Counted from the first letter of the stretch, positions 12,163-23,539 are shown. The stretch is DNA of 64,000 nt from Anastatus disparis (GCA_017163975.1 JAFFSR010000243.1:1-64000); one strand, 5' to 3'. Notes: generated by a model from the sequence alone, not told the origin. Program-made: numbers and translations.

Positions 12163-14154
12163 GTTAAAATTTCAAAAGCTTTGTCCGTCTAGAAATTTAA
12201 AAAATACTTTTAAAGTTTACTATTTTAACATTGAAGCATAGGAAAGGATAAAAAAATAAGTACCTTTTACTGATTGCAATAAAAAACAATTAACAATGTT
12301 TCAATAAACTAATACAAAGTAAATAAGTATATTATTGATGTAATTATGAAATATGATATACATCAACCGTGTAGTTAATTAATTATTTCAATTTGAAGTT
12401 GGAAGTTCTACAAGAAAAAAGGCTTAGGAAAATTGTAGTTTATAAGCGTGGCAACAGCGCTTTGAGTCAGCATGGGAGAGATAGTAAAGGACAGTGAGAC
12501 GGAGAACAAGAAAGAATACAACTCGTAATGTTTAAATGAATATAACCTACAAGACTAGTTTTTTATATATACCTATGTAGTCTTCCTGAGTCCAATGATT
12601 AATAAAAACTAAATAATAATGATTATGAAAAACTACACTAATTATGAGGGGTTGTAAAATAAATAAAATAACAAGCTGATTTTATTATTAAACTTTTAAT
12701 ATTGATAACATTTTATTTAAATAAAATATAAATAATATAATAAATTATAATTATTTAACCAGAATGCAAAAGTTAATTAACTTTAATATTTTTTAAAAAA
12801 AATATAAAACTTGAAATATAAAATATATGCTAAACTAAATCTTTGAACTGTTAAATCTGTTGTTTAATATAATTAATAATTTTATCTAAAACTTTCTTGT
12901 TCTTTGTAACCTTTGGTTTTCCATCATTCATTTTTTGAGGTTAACTATACAACAGCCGTCTAAAACACTATTTTCACTTGCAACTTCTTTCTGAATTTTG
13001 TTCTATGATTCGCCTTTTTTTATTTCTTGCCATTTCTCTACCTTCATGACTTTTCCTTTTTCTATCATCAACATTTTTTTGCCTAATCTTCCATTTGCGC
13101 TTCTGTATTGTTAAGACGACATTTTTCCTATGTACAGTTGCTTTGTACACGATAGTATTATAATGCAACGTCCCAAACCTCTAAACTCTCGAATTTGAGT
13201 TTGTGTATACGTGTACATGTATAACGTACTATGTGTGAGTGCGTCCAAGGAACTCAACTTATCTCTTTACGAACACACATGTGAAATAAGGGCATATTAC
13301 TTCAATAAGTGGGGAGCTCCTGAGTGGCTCAAACAACCTTAAGTCTTATGAATAGCATGTGAAATAGGTAATGTAGGTTTTCAAAAAATTGTATTGTTCT
13401 AATTCATTCGCAAATTTTTTAAAACAATTATAGGTATATATTCGTTCGTTTACTAATATAAAATAAAAATTTTATTTCAATGTATCAACTCTCTACATCC
13501 TGCCGGTAAAATACATAAGTATATTGAGAGAAAAATCTAAAATTACCGTTAGCATTATAACGCACTCACATGAAAACGTTTTTTTTCTAGCGTTGTAGTA
13601 AATTTTATTAGGTTTCTAAAACTATTTACAAGATAACAGCAAAAAATGCTAGGACATTTTGAACTATAACAAAACAATCTTAAAATAATTACTATATTAC
13701 CATAGTAAAATTTTGAACCTTTTAATCATTCTAATAACACCTATAAATTTTTATTAGTTCACATAGTAATTTTTGTCATACATTCGAAAAATCCTATAAC
13801 TTCTGGTCGAAATATCCCTTGCCTATGCGATCCCGACAAATAATGATTCCAGCATATTTAAAACCCAAGAATCCTGTCACTTGACGTTAAAATTTGTGTC
13901 CAACTCCCGCAAGTGGTGAGAGTTTAGTGCACTTCGTATATAAGTCTGATCCATCTGACCATTACTAAAATGCGCGCGTGTTTACTAGCAACCTCTCCGA
14001 CGTTACGTTTATATTAGGTAAGATATGATATAGGCTCTGATTAATTTACAACGATCGAATAAATATAGAAATTTTCAAAAACATAATACAATTTATTTAT
14101 ATATTTTCTTATTTGTATGTTATTTTAAAAAATTTGTTTATAATATATTTTATA
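12163..14154. other. Interior of element F without recognisable gene
   Basis: AT-rich. A 64-residue basic antisense frame at 12974-13168 (rich in K and R) has no family I recognise and no supporting context. A GT-rich patch (13198-13270) resembles the minisatellite at 15700-16180 in composition only. No transposase motifs are seen on either strand. Confidence 0.5.
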
Positions 14155-15664
14155 TTTAAATAAAAACTGATAAAAATAGTAATAATTGATAAAAAAATTA
14201 AAAACTAATATAAATGGATAAAAAATATTATTTTGTAATAATAATAGATAAAATCGGATAAAAAGTGATAAAATCTAATAAAATGTCCGAATTCATACTA
14301 ATTTTATTCCATTTTATTCGATTTTATTACTTATTATTGTATTCTATCCATTTTTATCCACTTTTATCTATTTTTATTACCTTTTTCATTTTTTATTACT
14401 TACAAATAGTTTTTATTCATTTTTATCATTTATTATCATTTTTTATTAATTATTATTTAAAATTTTTCTCTAGTATTTAGCTATTTTTTATAGCTACCTT
14501 TTCCGAGCGGGCACATAATCAAATTATTAAATGTAAATTTAGGTAAACGTGTAACTAAAAAAATAGCTAAAAAACACATCGATATAGCTGTAAAAATAGG
14601 TCGATACAGCTATATACTTAGCTATTTTTTTAGCTACTTTTTATAGCTACCCTTTTTAACCGAGTAGATAGCAAAATTATAATTATAAAATTATATCGAC
14701 TATAAAATTAAGTACATTTTAAACTATAAAAAAGAGCTAAAAAAATACATCGATATAGCTGTAAAAACAGCTCAATACAGCTACATATTTAACTACTTTT
14801 TTACTATATATTTATAGCTAACTTTTTTGACCGGGTTGATATACCATATTGTTTGGGGTTGTACATCTATCCATAACAATCTTCAAAATTATTTTTACGT
14901 TAATTACAATAAATGTATACTAAAAACATGGAAATACACTTTCTTAAACAATCATAAGATGTTTTTTTTAATTATCATTGATACGATGATTTCATAAATA
15001 GACACATAAAGTCTATTTATTTTTAACTTTATCCCACTTCGCAGTAACACAGATTTGATAATTTAAAATTGAGTGATTCATTCTATATAAAAAATTGAAT
15101 GAACTAATTTCCATACAACTTGCATAGTATTATTTTGCAAATTATTTTAAAATAATTTCAAGTTTAAAACTTACAAAATTCATCTAAAAATCACATTTTT
15201 TATTCTTTTTTGTTAAATTTTTATTTTTTTCAAGGGTCCCTAGGATGTCCAGTCTGAAATTTTTAGGCTATATTTATACATATATTAAGTGCTTTGATGA
15301 GTTTTTGGACATTGGATCATGGTTCGAAACCTTGAAAAGTGGTATTTCAATGTTTCAAATGACTTTAGCTTAGCGGATGGCTAAATTAGCACTTATGAAT
15401 TACTTTTTTTCAAAATTTAGAATATTCTGAACAAAAAAGTTTCCTAATAATATATTCTTAAAACGCAACCCAACTGAGTAATTTAAGCCTAAAATTAGTC
15501 AAAAATGTCAAAAATATGGTTTTAGCCCAACTCAACTTGAAGGTTTGCAGCTCTGAAAATATATACTAAAGAGATCTATATAAATCTAAGTAGTCCATAA
15601 TATGGAAAAGAACCATTATACCAACTTTAAGCGAAAAAATAATTTTCGTCCTTTGATTTGGCAG

Positions 15665-15702
<38 letters not shown>

Positions 15703-16182
15703 CTGAGTACATTGGTAACTTGATATGAAATGTTCCATATATACATATAAACCTCTGTATATTCGAGCGAGTTGACATTAAACATTCCATATGTATATAA
15801 GCTCATGTGTGTGTGCGTGGGGAGTTGACAAGACATATATCTAAACCTGGGCGTAAGTGCGTGTATGTATGCGAGATAATATAAACTGTCCCAAAGATAT
15901 ATTAATATACATAAAGAAAATTGACATAAAACGTCCTATATATCTATATACCTATGTGTGTGTGCGTGTGTGCGCATGTCAATTGACATAAATGCGCCTC
16001 GCAGGAACGGTCCCATATATATAAAGAAAAATATATATAAACTCAAGAACGTGTGTCTCACATGTTAATTGACATGAAACCGCCCGTATATATAAAACCT
16101 GTGTGTGCGCGCAAGTGTGAATTAACATTACATATCCCATGTATATGTGTATACAGATATACACACATACATATTATATATA
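15665..16182. repeat. (AT)n tract and GT-rich minisatellite
   Basis: About 36 bases of alternating AT are followed by roughly six irregular units. Each contains TTGACATAAAAC-like sequence, a TCCCATATATATA-like run and a TGTGTGTGCGTG-like run. Unit length varies from about 55 to 100 bp. The antisense frames here are repeat translations. Confidence 0.7.
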
Positions 16183-16689
16183 AATGGGACATTTAACACC
16201 AACTGAGAGTACAAAAAAATAAAAATTGCTGAAACTCTGAGGAATTATTCTTTTTGTTACGCAAAATATACAAAAAAAAATTTTCAAGGATCTAGATTAA
16301 AAGGATCAAGAGCTACAGGACCTTGAAATTTGAAAATTTATCAAAATTTTTGGAAAAGTCCCAATTTCATCATTTTTTCTGAAAATCCTGATGAACATCT
16401 TGTTGTAAATGAAAAAGAGTGAGCATTATTTTTTACAGACCTGTATTTTACAGTTTACTAATTGGTTCTTATATGTATAACATGAAAATTGAAATTATTT
16501 ATTGTTTGCCACTCAAGAAATTGGCTTTTGAGGGCTTATTTCCTTTTATTTTTCATAAACTTCAAAATAACCCACACAGCATGTAAGCTTCCTGGAAGCT
16601 TCCTGGAAGCCGGGAAAATGTGGGAGAAAGGTTTGAAGCTTTCAGTTTCAGGAAGTTTCAGGAAACTTCCCGGAAGATGGATATGTCTT

Positions 16690-17190
16690 CGATCAGGAGT
16701 CTCCCGTAAATCTTTCATAGAATATTTCAGTGAAAGCTCACTGGAAGCCTCCGAAGTCCTTCATGGAATATTTCAGTGGAAGCTACTGGAAGCTTCCGTA
16801 AATTATACATGAAATATTTCAATAGAAGCTTACTGACAGCATCCGTAAATTATTCATGAAACGTTTCAGTGAAAACTTACTGGAACCCTCCGTAAATCTT
16901 TCATGGAATATTTCAGTGGAAGCTTACTCGAAGTTTCCGTGCATCATTCCTGAAATATTTCAGTGAAAGCTTCTAGGAAGCTTGGAAAATTTTCCTGTAA
17001 ATTTTAGTGGAATATCACAGGAAGCTTTCTATAAGAAAACGTGGAAGATTTAATTCACTGCAAAAAAAACCATTAGAAGCTTCCCGAAGTTTACCGGAAG
17101 CTTCTGTAAACTTTTCATGGAATATTTCAGTAAAGGTAACTGAAAGCCTCCTAAATTATTAATGAAATATTTCAGTGAAATATTAAATAA
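16690..17190. repeat. ~63-bp tandem array in family G copy 2
   Basis: Units of the type GAATATTTCAGTGGAAGCTT followed by ACTGGAAGCTTCCGTAAAT recur about every 62-66 bp. This is the inverse of the array at 2290-3110. Confidence 0.75.
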
Positions 17191-17639
17191 GTGATGAACT
17201 AATATTTCTTTCAAATATTTCAGTTTATGAATATTAAATTATTCATTGAAATATTTCTGTAATATTGTTGGAACATTTCATGTTTTATTTCAAAAAATTT
17301 TTGAATCCGACACTGAAATATTTAAGTAGGTTGTTACATTATTTCTTGAAATGTTTCAAATTAATATTTCTCAAATCTTTCAAGAAACATGTCATGAAAT
17401 ATTTATTATTCCTGTTATATTTGAAAAATATTTCATGAAGTATTTGAAAAAATGTTTGAACATAACACTGAAATATTGAAGAAATATTACTGCACCATTT
17501 CTTAAAATATTTTAAATCAATACGCAAATTTTTCAAGAAATATTTCATGAAATATTTCTGTAATATTCCGGAAATATTTCATAAAGTATTCCAAAAAATT
17601 TACGAATATAACAGTAGAATATTAGAGAAATATTGTCTA

Positions 17640-17770
17640 AATTTTTTTTTTTTTTTTTTTGTGTTGCCATTCATCTCGCAAGTGGTGGACGTTCTTATAT
17701 TTCATGTGTCAGTAATATTGACAAACCAAGTGGTGGGATCTCTCGTAGATTATACAAATAAATAAGCGCT
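17640..17770. other. Central unique segment of family G copy 2
   Basis: A T-run of about 20 bases is followed by GTGTTGCCATTCATCTCGCAAGTGG and a second AAGTGGTGGGATCTC. Copy 1 has a comparable non-repetitive centre at about 1705-1790 (GTAGCCACTCGCTGGCAAG), but they share little. No gene. Confidence 0.4.
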
Positions 17771-18173
17771 TAAATTCTGAATAACAAATGAATATATAGG
17801 TATCTAATATGGTTTGAGATGCAACTCTTACAAAATCAAAAATAATATCTGATAGAATCTTTCACCAACATTATTTTAGATATATTTAAAACAAGATTTT
17901 AAAAATATTTCAGAAACATTTCTTGAAAGATTCATATTCTTCCATGAATCTTTTGGTCAAATGTTGCTGCAATCTTTCAACAATATTACAAATTAATATT
18001 TCACAAAATCATGGAAGAATGTTACAGGAACATTACATGAAATATTTCGAACTAATCTTATAGGCGGACATATCAATATTTTAGAAACATTTCATATCAT
18101 TTTTTCTGTTTTATTCCGAATCTTTCAATGAAATATTTCAAAGAAATTTTAGAAATATTTCATGCTATGTGGG

Positions 18174-18620
18174 AAGTTATATAAAAGAGGACGTTATTGT
18201 TATTAAAAATGACGTCATTTTTCGTTAACATTTAACATACTAAACGACGTCATTTTTTGTCCTAATCCCTAATATACTAAATGATGTTATTTAAAACGCC
18301 TTTTGGGTGTCAAGTAATGTATTGGGGAAAATATTATCATTAAATATGATAAAGAATTTAAATGGAAAAGGACTTGTTTTTGGTTATTGCAATAAAGTCA
18401 TTTTCGTTAAAAAAAATACCTCATTTTTATAACAATTATCTCATTTTATATAAAAATGTCTTTTTTGGTGTAGCTATAGCGTCATTAACATTGTTTTTTA
18501 TTAACTTACAAAAGAGGATAAGCCATATCTATGAGTGCTGGTATAGTATCTGTTTTACATTCATTCAAAATAATAATTCCTAATTCATTAGTCTACTAAT
18601 GGATCTTCCATGAAATGTTT
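18174..18620. other. Unique stretch with repeated TGACGTCA-like sites
   Basis: It follows an internal CATGCTATGTGGG motif. TGACGTCA (18210-18217), CGACGTCA (18245-18252) and TGATGTTA (about 18281) recur every ~35 bp, each followed by a T-run. The palindrome equals the CREB/ATF consensus, but function is not implied. The 73-residue frame at 18362-18583 is unrecognised, has no context and is left unannotated. Confidence 0.4.
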
Positions 18621-18639
18621 ACGAAAGTCTTCTTGAAGC

Positions 18640-20640
18640 CTTCGGCCCGAATGTTTCAGTCAAACATTGCCAACATTTAGCTGCAAGGTAAATGCAGTCT
18701 TCCTAGAGCTTCCTGAGGTCTTTTCCTACAATAATTCATCAATCTTCCAACAGAATCTTCCTTGCAAGGTTTACGGAAGCTTCCAGGATACTCGAACCGG
18801 AATATTTCAGTAAAAATCTTCAATATTTCGCTGAAAGGTAAACGGAGTTTTCCAGTCAAGCTTCCATGAAATCTTTCGGTGCAATGATTGATCAATCTTT
18901 CAACGGAATCTTCCTTGGAAGGTTTACGGAATCTTCCAGGAGCCTTCCCACTGAAATGATTCAATGACAATTTCCAATATTTCGCTGAAAGGTGAACAGA
19001 GTCTTCCTTTCAAGCTTCCATGAAATCTTTCGTTGCAATGATTCATTAATCTTCCACCGGAATCTTCCTTGGAAGGTTTGGAAGCTTTCAGGAGCCTTCC
19101 ACTGGAATGTTCCAATGACAATTTCACAAAATTTCGCTGAAAGGTAAACGGAGTCTTCCATTCAAGCTTCCATGAAATCTTTCGGTGCAATGATTAGTCA
19201 ATCTTCCAACGGAATCTTCCTTTGGAAGGTTCACAGAAGCTTTTAGAAGCCTTCCACTGAAATGTTCTAATGACAATTTTCAATATTTTGCTAGAAGAAG
19301 GTAAAGAAAGTCTCCCATTCAAGTTTCCATAAAATCCTTCGGTGCAATGATTCATCAATCTTCCGATGGAATCTTCCTTGGAAGGTTTACGGAATCTTCC
19401 AGGAGCCTTCCACTGAAATGATTCAATGACAATTTCCAATATTTCGCTGAAAGGTGAACAGAGTCTTCCTTTCAAGCTTCCATGAAATCTTTCGGTGCAA
19501 TGATTCATTAATCTTCCACCGGAATCTTCCTTTGAAGGTTTACGGAAGCTTTCAGGAGCCTTCCACTGGAATGTTCCAATGACAATTTCCAAAATTTCGC
19601 TGAAAGGTAAACGGAGTCTTCCATTCAAGCTTCCATGAAATCTTTCGGTGCAATGATTAGTCAATCTTCCAACGGAATCTTCCTTGGAAGGTTCACAGAA
19701 GCTTTTAGAAGCCTTCCACTGAAATGTTCTAATGACAATTTTCAATATTTTGCTAGAAGGTAAAGGAAGTCTCCCATTCAAGTTTCCATAAAATCCTTCG
19801 GTGCAATGATTCATCAATCTTCCGATGGAATCTTCCTTGGAAGGTTTACGGAATCTTCCAGGAGCCTTCCACTGAAATGATTCAATGACAATTTCCAATA
19901 TTTCGCTAAAAGGTGAACAGAGTCTTCCTTTCAAGCTTCCATGAAATCTTTCGGTGCAATGATTCATTAATCTTCCACCGGAATCTTCCTTGGAAGGTTT
20001 ACGCTTTCAGGAGCCTTCCACTGGAATGTTTCAATGACAATTTCCAATATTTCGCTGAAAGGTGAACGAAGTCTTCCATTCAAGCTTCCATGAAATCTTT
20101 CGGTGCAATGATTAATCAATCTTCCAACGGAATCTTCCTTGGAAGGTTTACAGAAGCTTTTAAGCCTTCCACTGAAATGTTTTAATGACAATTTCCAATA
20201 TTTCGCTGAAAGGTAAACGGAGTCTTCCATTTAAGTTTCCATGAAATCTTTTTGGTGCAATGATTCATCAATCTTCCAACGGAATCTTCCGTGGAAGGTT
20301 CACGGAATCTTCCAGGAGCCTTCCACTGAAATGTTTCTATGACAATTTCCAATATTCCGCTAAAAGGTGAACGGAGTCTTCCATTCAAGTTTCTATGAAA
20401 TCTATCGGTGCAATGATTCATCAATCTTTCAACGGAATCTTCCGTGGAAGGTTTACGGAATCTTCCAGGAGACTTAAGTTGGAATATTCCGGTGAAAATT
20501 CCCAACATTTCCCCGAAAGGAAAACGAAGTCTTTTATAAAGCTTCCATGAAATCTTTCGGTGCAATAATTCATTTTCCCAACGGAATCTTTCTCAGAAGG
20601 TTTACGGAGGCTTCCAGGGTCCTTCGTAGAAAGTTTCTTT
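18640..20640. repeat. ~152-bp tandem array with a three-unit higher-order period
   Basis: The core TGCAATGATTCATCAATCTT, or variants, recurs near 18895, 19034, 19184, 19342, 19498, 19650, 19804, 19957, 20105, 20258, 20410 and 20560. Units at 19350 and 19812 share variant bases (TTCCGATGGAATC), as do neighbours one step on. This indicates a higher-order repeat of about 462 bp (three units). Each unit is close to a multiple of three, so long antisense frames (for example 19194-19967) arise as ~51-residue protein-like repeats without being genes. Confidence 0.85.
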
Positions 20641-21199
20641 GCAATATTCTCAGGAATATTTCTGTTTTCTTCCATAAAGCTTCCATATATTTCAATGAAA
20701 TATTTCATTGAAATATTTCGGAATATTCAATGATATCTTTCATGCTGTGTGGGAAATTTTTGATTGTGTAAGTCAGAGCCACCAATTAGGAGTTATGGCA
20801 GTTTAAAATATAAATTTTCATGTATTATTTATTTTTTTATCGAAAATAGCCTGTCGTATATTAAACATAAGTATCTGATTTTAATACCTAAAAACTATTA
20901 AAATAAGTTTAAAAATATCATAGTAGGATGTTATTCATCAATTAGGAGTTTAATTATTAATTAAACATTACTCGTTATTATAATAATTACAATTACTTTC
21001 TCGTAAGGCAAATAAGACTTTGAGTTATTGTAAGCTTAAAGAACTTTTTTTTAATGAAAATTTACTTATTTTAGAGAGTTGTTTCATCAATAAAAAGAAT
21101 AATTTAATATTCATTATCTTACTCGGCTTAACTTTCTATAAAAAGAATCTGTTAAATGGAAAATGATGATATAATTTTGGAACACACACTGTTAAAGAA

Positions 21200-22060
21200 A
21201 ATAATAGTGGCTTCCAGTACATCTAAATTCAGGATCTGTATCATCTTCTAAATGAGGTGTTACAATTCGAGTACTGATTTTTAGATTAGCATTAATAATT
21301 TTATTAATACGAGGTACACCTTCTGTTATGTTCACAGATGCTACACGAGCGAAATGAAAAGTTTTCAAGGTTATTCAAGTACAAGGTTCCTTCAATACTT
21401 TGTGCAGCTAAAGCATCAACTGCAGTGCCTTGATCATTATTTGCTTTCATACATTTATCCTTACTTGTATAAATAAATTTGACAAGTTGTGACACAGTTA
21501 AACGTATATACCTGTAAACTGGGGCATCTGATTGAATATGCTGTCTAATCCTAGCAATTATAATTGCAACTGTTTTTAAAAATTGAGCCTATTCTTGCTT
21601 AAATTCTTCACTTATACAAGAATATTCCTCTGACAACAAAAGTTTAGAGGTTACATTTTTAACACGAGGGCCATCAAATGGATTTTCAATTTTGTACGCT
21701 GATATTGATTTAATATCATCAAGAACTCTTTTAATAATCAACAAGACAGTCTTGGGTCATGTATGTTGGGTCCATAGAATCTACACCATAAAGAATTTGA
21801 ACAATATCACCAACAAAATTTTTAACTGTTATATCATAATGTAAACAAAGATCTTCCAAACTCTCACTGAAGTTCTTTCAAACAGACTTCACCAGCATGG
21901 TTACAAATAACTGAAAATTTCTTTAAAAATTATAATTCTAATACTTTCTTCTTCGAAACAACCAGGTTGACAAGGCAGTTGATCACTTTCCATTTTATGA
22001 ATATACTCGGTACACTTTACATAGCCATTGTTAAGTAATTCTTGTTTTGCTTCTAATCAA
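21200..22060 (-). pseudogene. RNA polymerase III largest subunit (RPC1) fragment, left copy
   Basis: Read on the minus strand this parallels the right-arm copy at 58659-59625. Recognisable pieces in order are ELLNNGYVKCTEYIHKM, LPCQPGCFEEES, a KRVLDDIK-like stretch, KFIYTSKDKCMKANNDQGTA (a K-rich then GTAV..LAAQSIE segment) and, in another frame, the trigger-loop-like [18 protein letters not shown]. The order and Pol III-specific wording match RPC1 (POLR3A), which in eukaryotes forms the catalytic core that makes tRNA and 5S RNA. Stops and frameshifts break it. Compared with the right copy it lacks the NSLLVMALSGSKGSFINI region, so the two copies decayed separately after duplication. Confidence 0.8.
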
Positions 22061-22265
22061 CTGTGTCAAGAAAATATTATTTGATTCCAGAATCAAGTAA
22101 AATTTTCTTCTATATCTCTCTCTGTCAAATGTTACCAGCAACTACAATTTTTTCAATAATATTATTCATGAAGTTGAGGAGTTTTCAGAAGAGTGAACAG
22201 TGACGCCATAGTGAACCGTGCTATTGTCTCTTTAGCCATACGTATGAATTTTAAGTAAAAAAATT

Positions 22266-22724
22266 AAGTCAATTATTTACTGAATAACATTACTTTTTCT
22301 TTTGGGCCCGAATTGAAAGTTGATCCTTATACTCAATCTCAAACCTTATTATGTCTTTGTCTATGTCATGATAAAAACTCATTCTATCCTTGTCTCTTAA
22401 GATTCAGAATTCCAGTCATTGTCATGAACTATATGCGTAGCGTTCTTCTTAAACCAACTGTGCTTTCTACATATTTATTAAAAAAACGAATTATTTGTTT
22501 TACACGCAAATAACAAGCATTCGTTTGGTATAATAATATATTGAATTCCAAAGAATCAGAAAATCCAATATCAAATACATACATAGATATCCATAGATAC
22601 TTCTAGTTGCTATCAGTGTGGCTAGATGTGACGAGAAACTCGCGCGTGCGCAGTGGGGCCTCCGCTCATTGGGCGACTATGCGAGCGCGAGCTTTGAAAA
22701 GGAGTAGATAGATATCCATGAATA
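22266..22724. other. Left-arm-specific segment
   Basis: Not matched in the right arm. It includes a GC-rich patch (22620-22695, CGCGCGTGCGCAGTGGGGCC) that stands out from the AT-rich surroundings. The 66-residue frame at 22313-22513 has no recognisable family. Confidence 0.4.
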
Positions 22725-23330
22725 GAAATTATTTTTTTTTCAATTTTAATTAAATTAAATTATTTCAATTATAAAATATATTTTATTGAAATAAAAATAA
22801 ATTTTTAATATGTATTTTTATTTATATATTACTACTAAAAATAGTATTTTATAAAAAATACATTAAAATTATAACAGTAAATATTTTTTCAGAAAAATTA
22901 ATAAATATAAAGTTCTTGTATTTAAAAAAGGATAAATATTAAAATAATAATATAACTCGTAAAATTTTTAATCTGTATTAAATAACATTAAAATTTACAT
23001 TATAATTGTAAAATAACTTTTTTATATAAAAACTAATATATATAAAATTACTTATAAGTTATCTAAACCGTTAAAGTTATTAATAATTAATTTTAATCTT
23101 AAAATTAAATTATTTTAAATAAGGAGGGCCGATAAGCATGTATCATTTCACGCCGAACATAACTAGTTGCAGCGTTGGTTTAGTGGCTAGCGTTCGCGCC
23201 TTTCCTTTTGGGTGCGTGGGTTCAACTCTCGGTCAAGACCACTTTTAAAAAAAATGTTTTTTTGTTGTAATATGATTTATTTCTTTTTTACTTATACTTC
23301 ACATATTTTCTATTTTTGTATTATTATCAA
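22725..23330. repeat. tRNA-like repeat unit, left copy
   Basis: This matches 46385-46925 in reverse complement over nearly the whole length, including the AT-rich sequence before the tRNA-like part and a TACTTATACTTCACATATTTTC tail. The unit could be a SINE with a long AT-rich body or simply part of the inverted duplication. Confidence 0.75.
23167..23242 (+). other. tRNA-like sequence, left copy
   Basis: An A-box-like TTGGTTTAGTGGCTAGCG and a B-box-like GGGTTCAACTCTCGG lie at tRNA spacing. The anticodon arm does not form a clean 5-bp stem and 7-nt loop. The right-arm copy (46460-46535, minus) is closer to a tRNA in its A box (GGTCTAGTGGTTAGCG). Most likely a tRNA-derived repeat. Confidence 0.6.
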
Positions 23331-23477
23331 AACTAATTTTTCACGAGTATATTACTATGCTCGTTTTTTCCAATAAAAACTTTTTTGAAATAAGTTATTT
23401 TTACATGTAATAATTAAAAATATTGCTGAATAAATAATTGTGATGTTTTAAATACTAAAGTTAAATTTGTTTTTTTT

Positions 23478-23482
<5 letters not shown>

Positions 23483-23519
<37 letters not shown>
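23483..23519. repeat. (AT)n microsatellite, Helitron 5' flank
   Basis: Pure alternating AT directly before the Helitron 5' end. A second AT tract follows the Helitron 3' end at 46106. Confidence 0.95.
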
Positions 23520-23524
<5 letters not shown>

Positions 23525-23539
23525 CCCTATATTATATAG

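Larger units (their letters stand above)
11674..14473. mobile_element. TIR element F (GATAAAAA-rich arms)
   Basis: The left arm (11674 to about 11900) starts CTGGCGAAAGAGATT and is rich in GATAAAAATGGATAAAAA. The right arm (about 14155-14473) is its approximate inverse and ends AATTTTTCTCTAG. The arms are low-complexity, so the boundary evidence is moderate. The 71-residue frame at 14265-14480 is just the right arm translated. Confidence 0.6.
9978..14835. mobile_element. TIR element D (TAGCTA-rich arms)
   Basis: It begins CCCAAAAAAGATTAACTG and ends AAAAAGT...CCGGG read inversely as CCCGGTCAAAAAAGTTAGC. It interrupts the right arm of A between a GGATATATT block and a GATATACC block. On each side the terminal motif recurs: starts near 9978, 10129 and 10280 on the left, and near 14835, 14665 and 14511 on the right. 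Each arm is therefore three ~150-bp half-units. Elements E and F lie between the arms. Confidence 0.75.
5869..15664. mobile_element. Foldback element A (long inverted repeat, heavily nested)
   Basis: The left arm (5869-7766) is matched in reverse complement by two separated blocks: 14836-15664 for the outer part and 9559-9977 for the inner part. Outer ends share CTGCCAAATCAAAGGAC. An inner example is the segment around 7255, AGCAAGAATTAGAATCAATC, mirrored near 9710. The break in the right arm is explained by insertion of element D (9978-14835). The apex holds elements B and C. A MITE (7280-7642) interrupts the left arm only. No transposase is seen. Arm identity looks clearly below 100 percent by eye, so the structure is not recent. 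Confidence 0.85.
16571..20753. mobile_element. Family G element, copy 2
   Basis: It begins CCCACACAGCATG and ends CATGCTGTGTGGG, with AA on both sides (16569-16570 and 20754-20755). The mirrored arm at 60064-60072 lacks the insertion and has a single AA at the junction, confirming the limits and a 2-bp target duplication. The content order is a ~63-bp array, an AT-rich centre, an internal terminus-like motif at 18161-18173, a unique stretch, and a ~152-bp array. No transposase is present. Confidence 0.9.

Noticed and set aside
12974..13168. Small basic antisense gene
   Set aside because: 64 K/R-rich residues with no family, no transcription context and no second copy to compare.
19194..19967. 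A 257-codon antisense frame with protein-like repeats (RLMNHCTERFHGSL)
   Set aside because: It is the ~152-bp tandem repeat translated. The period is near a multiple of three, so frames stay open. The same is true for frames at 18677-19190, 19967-20708, 1383-1701 and 2983-3410.
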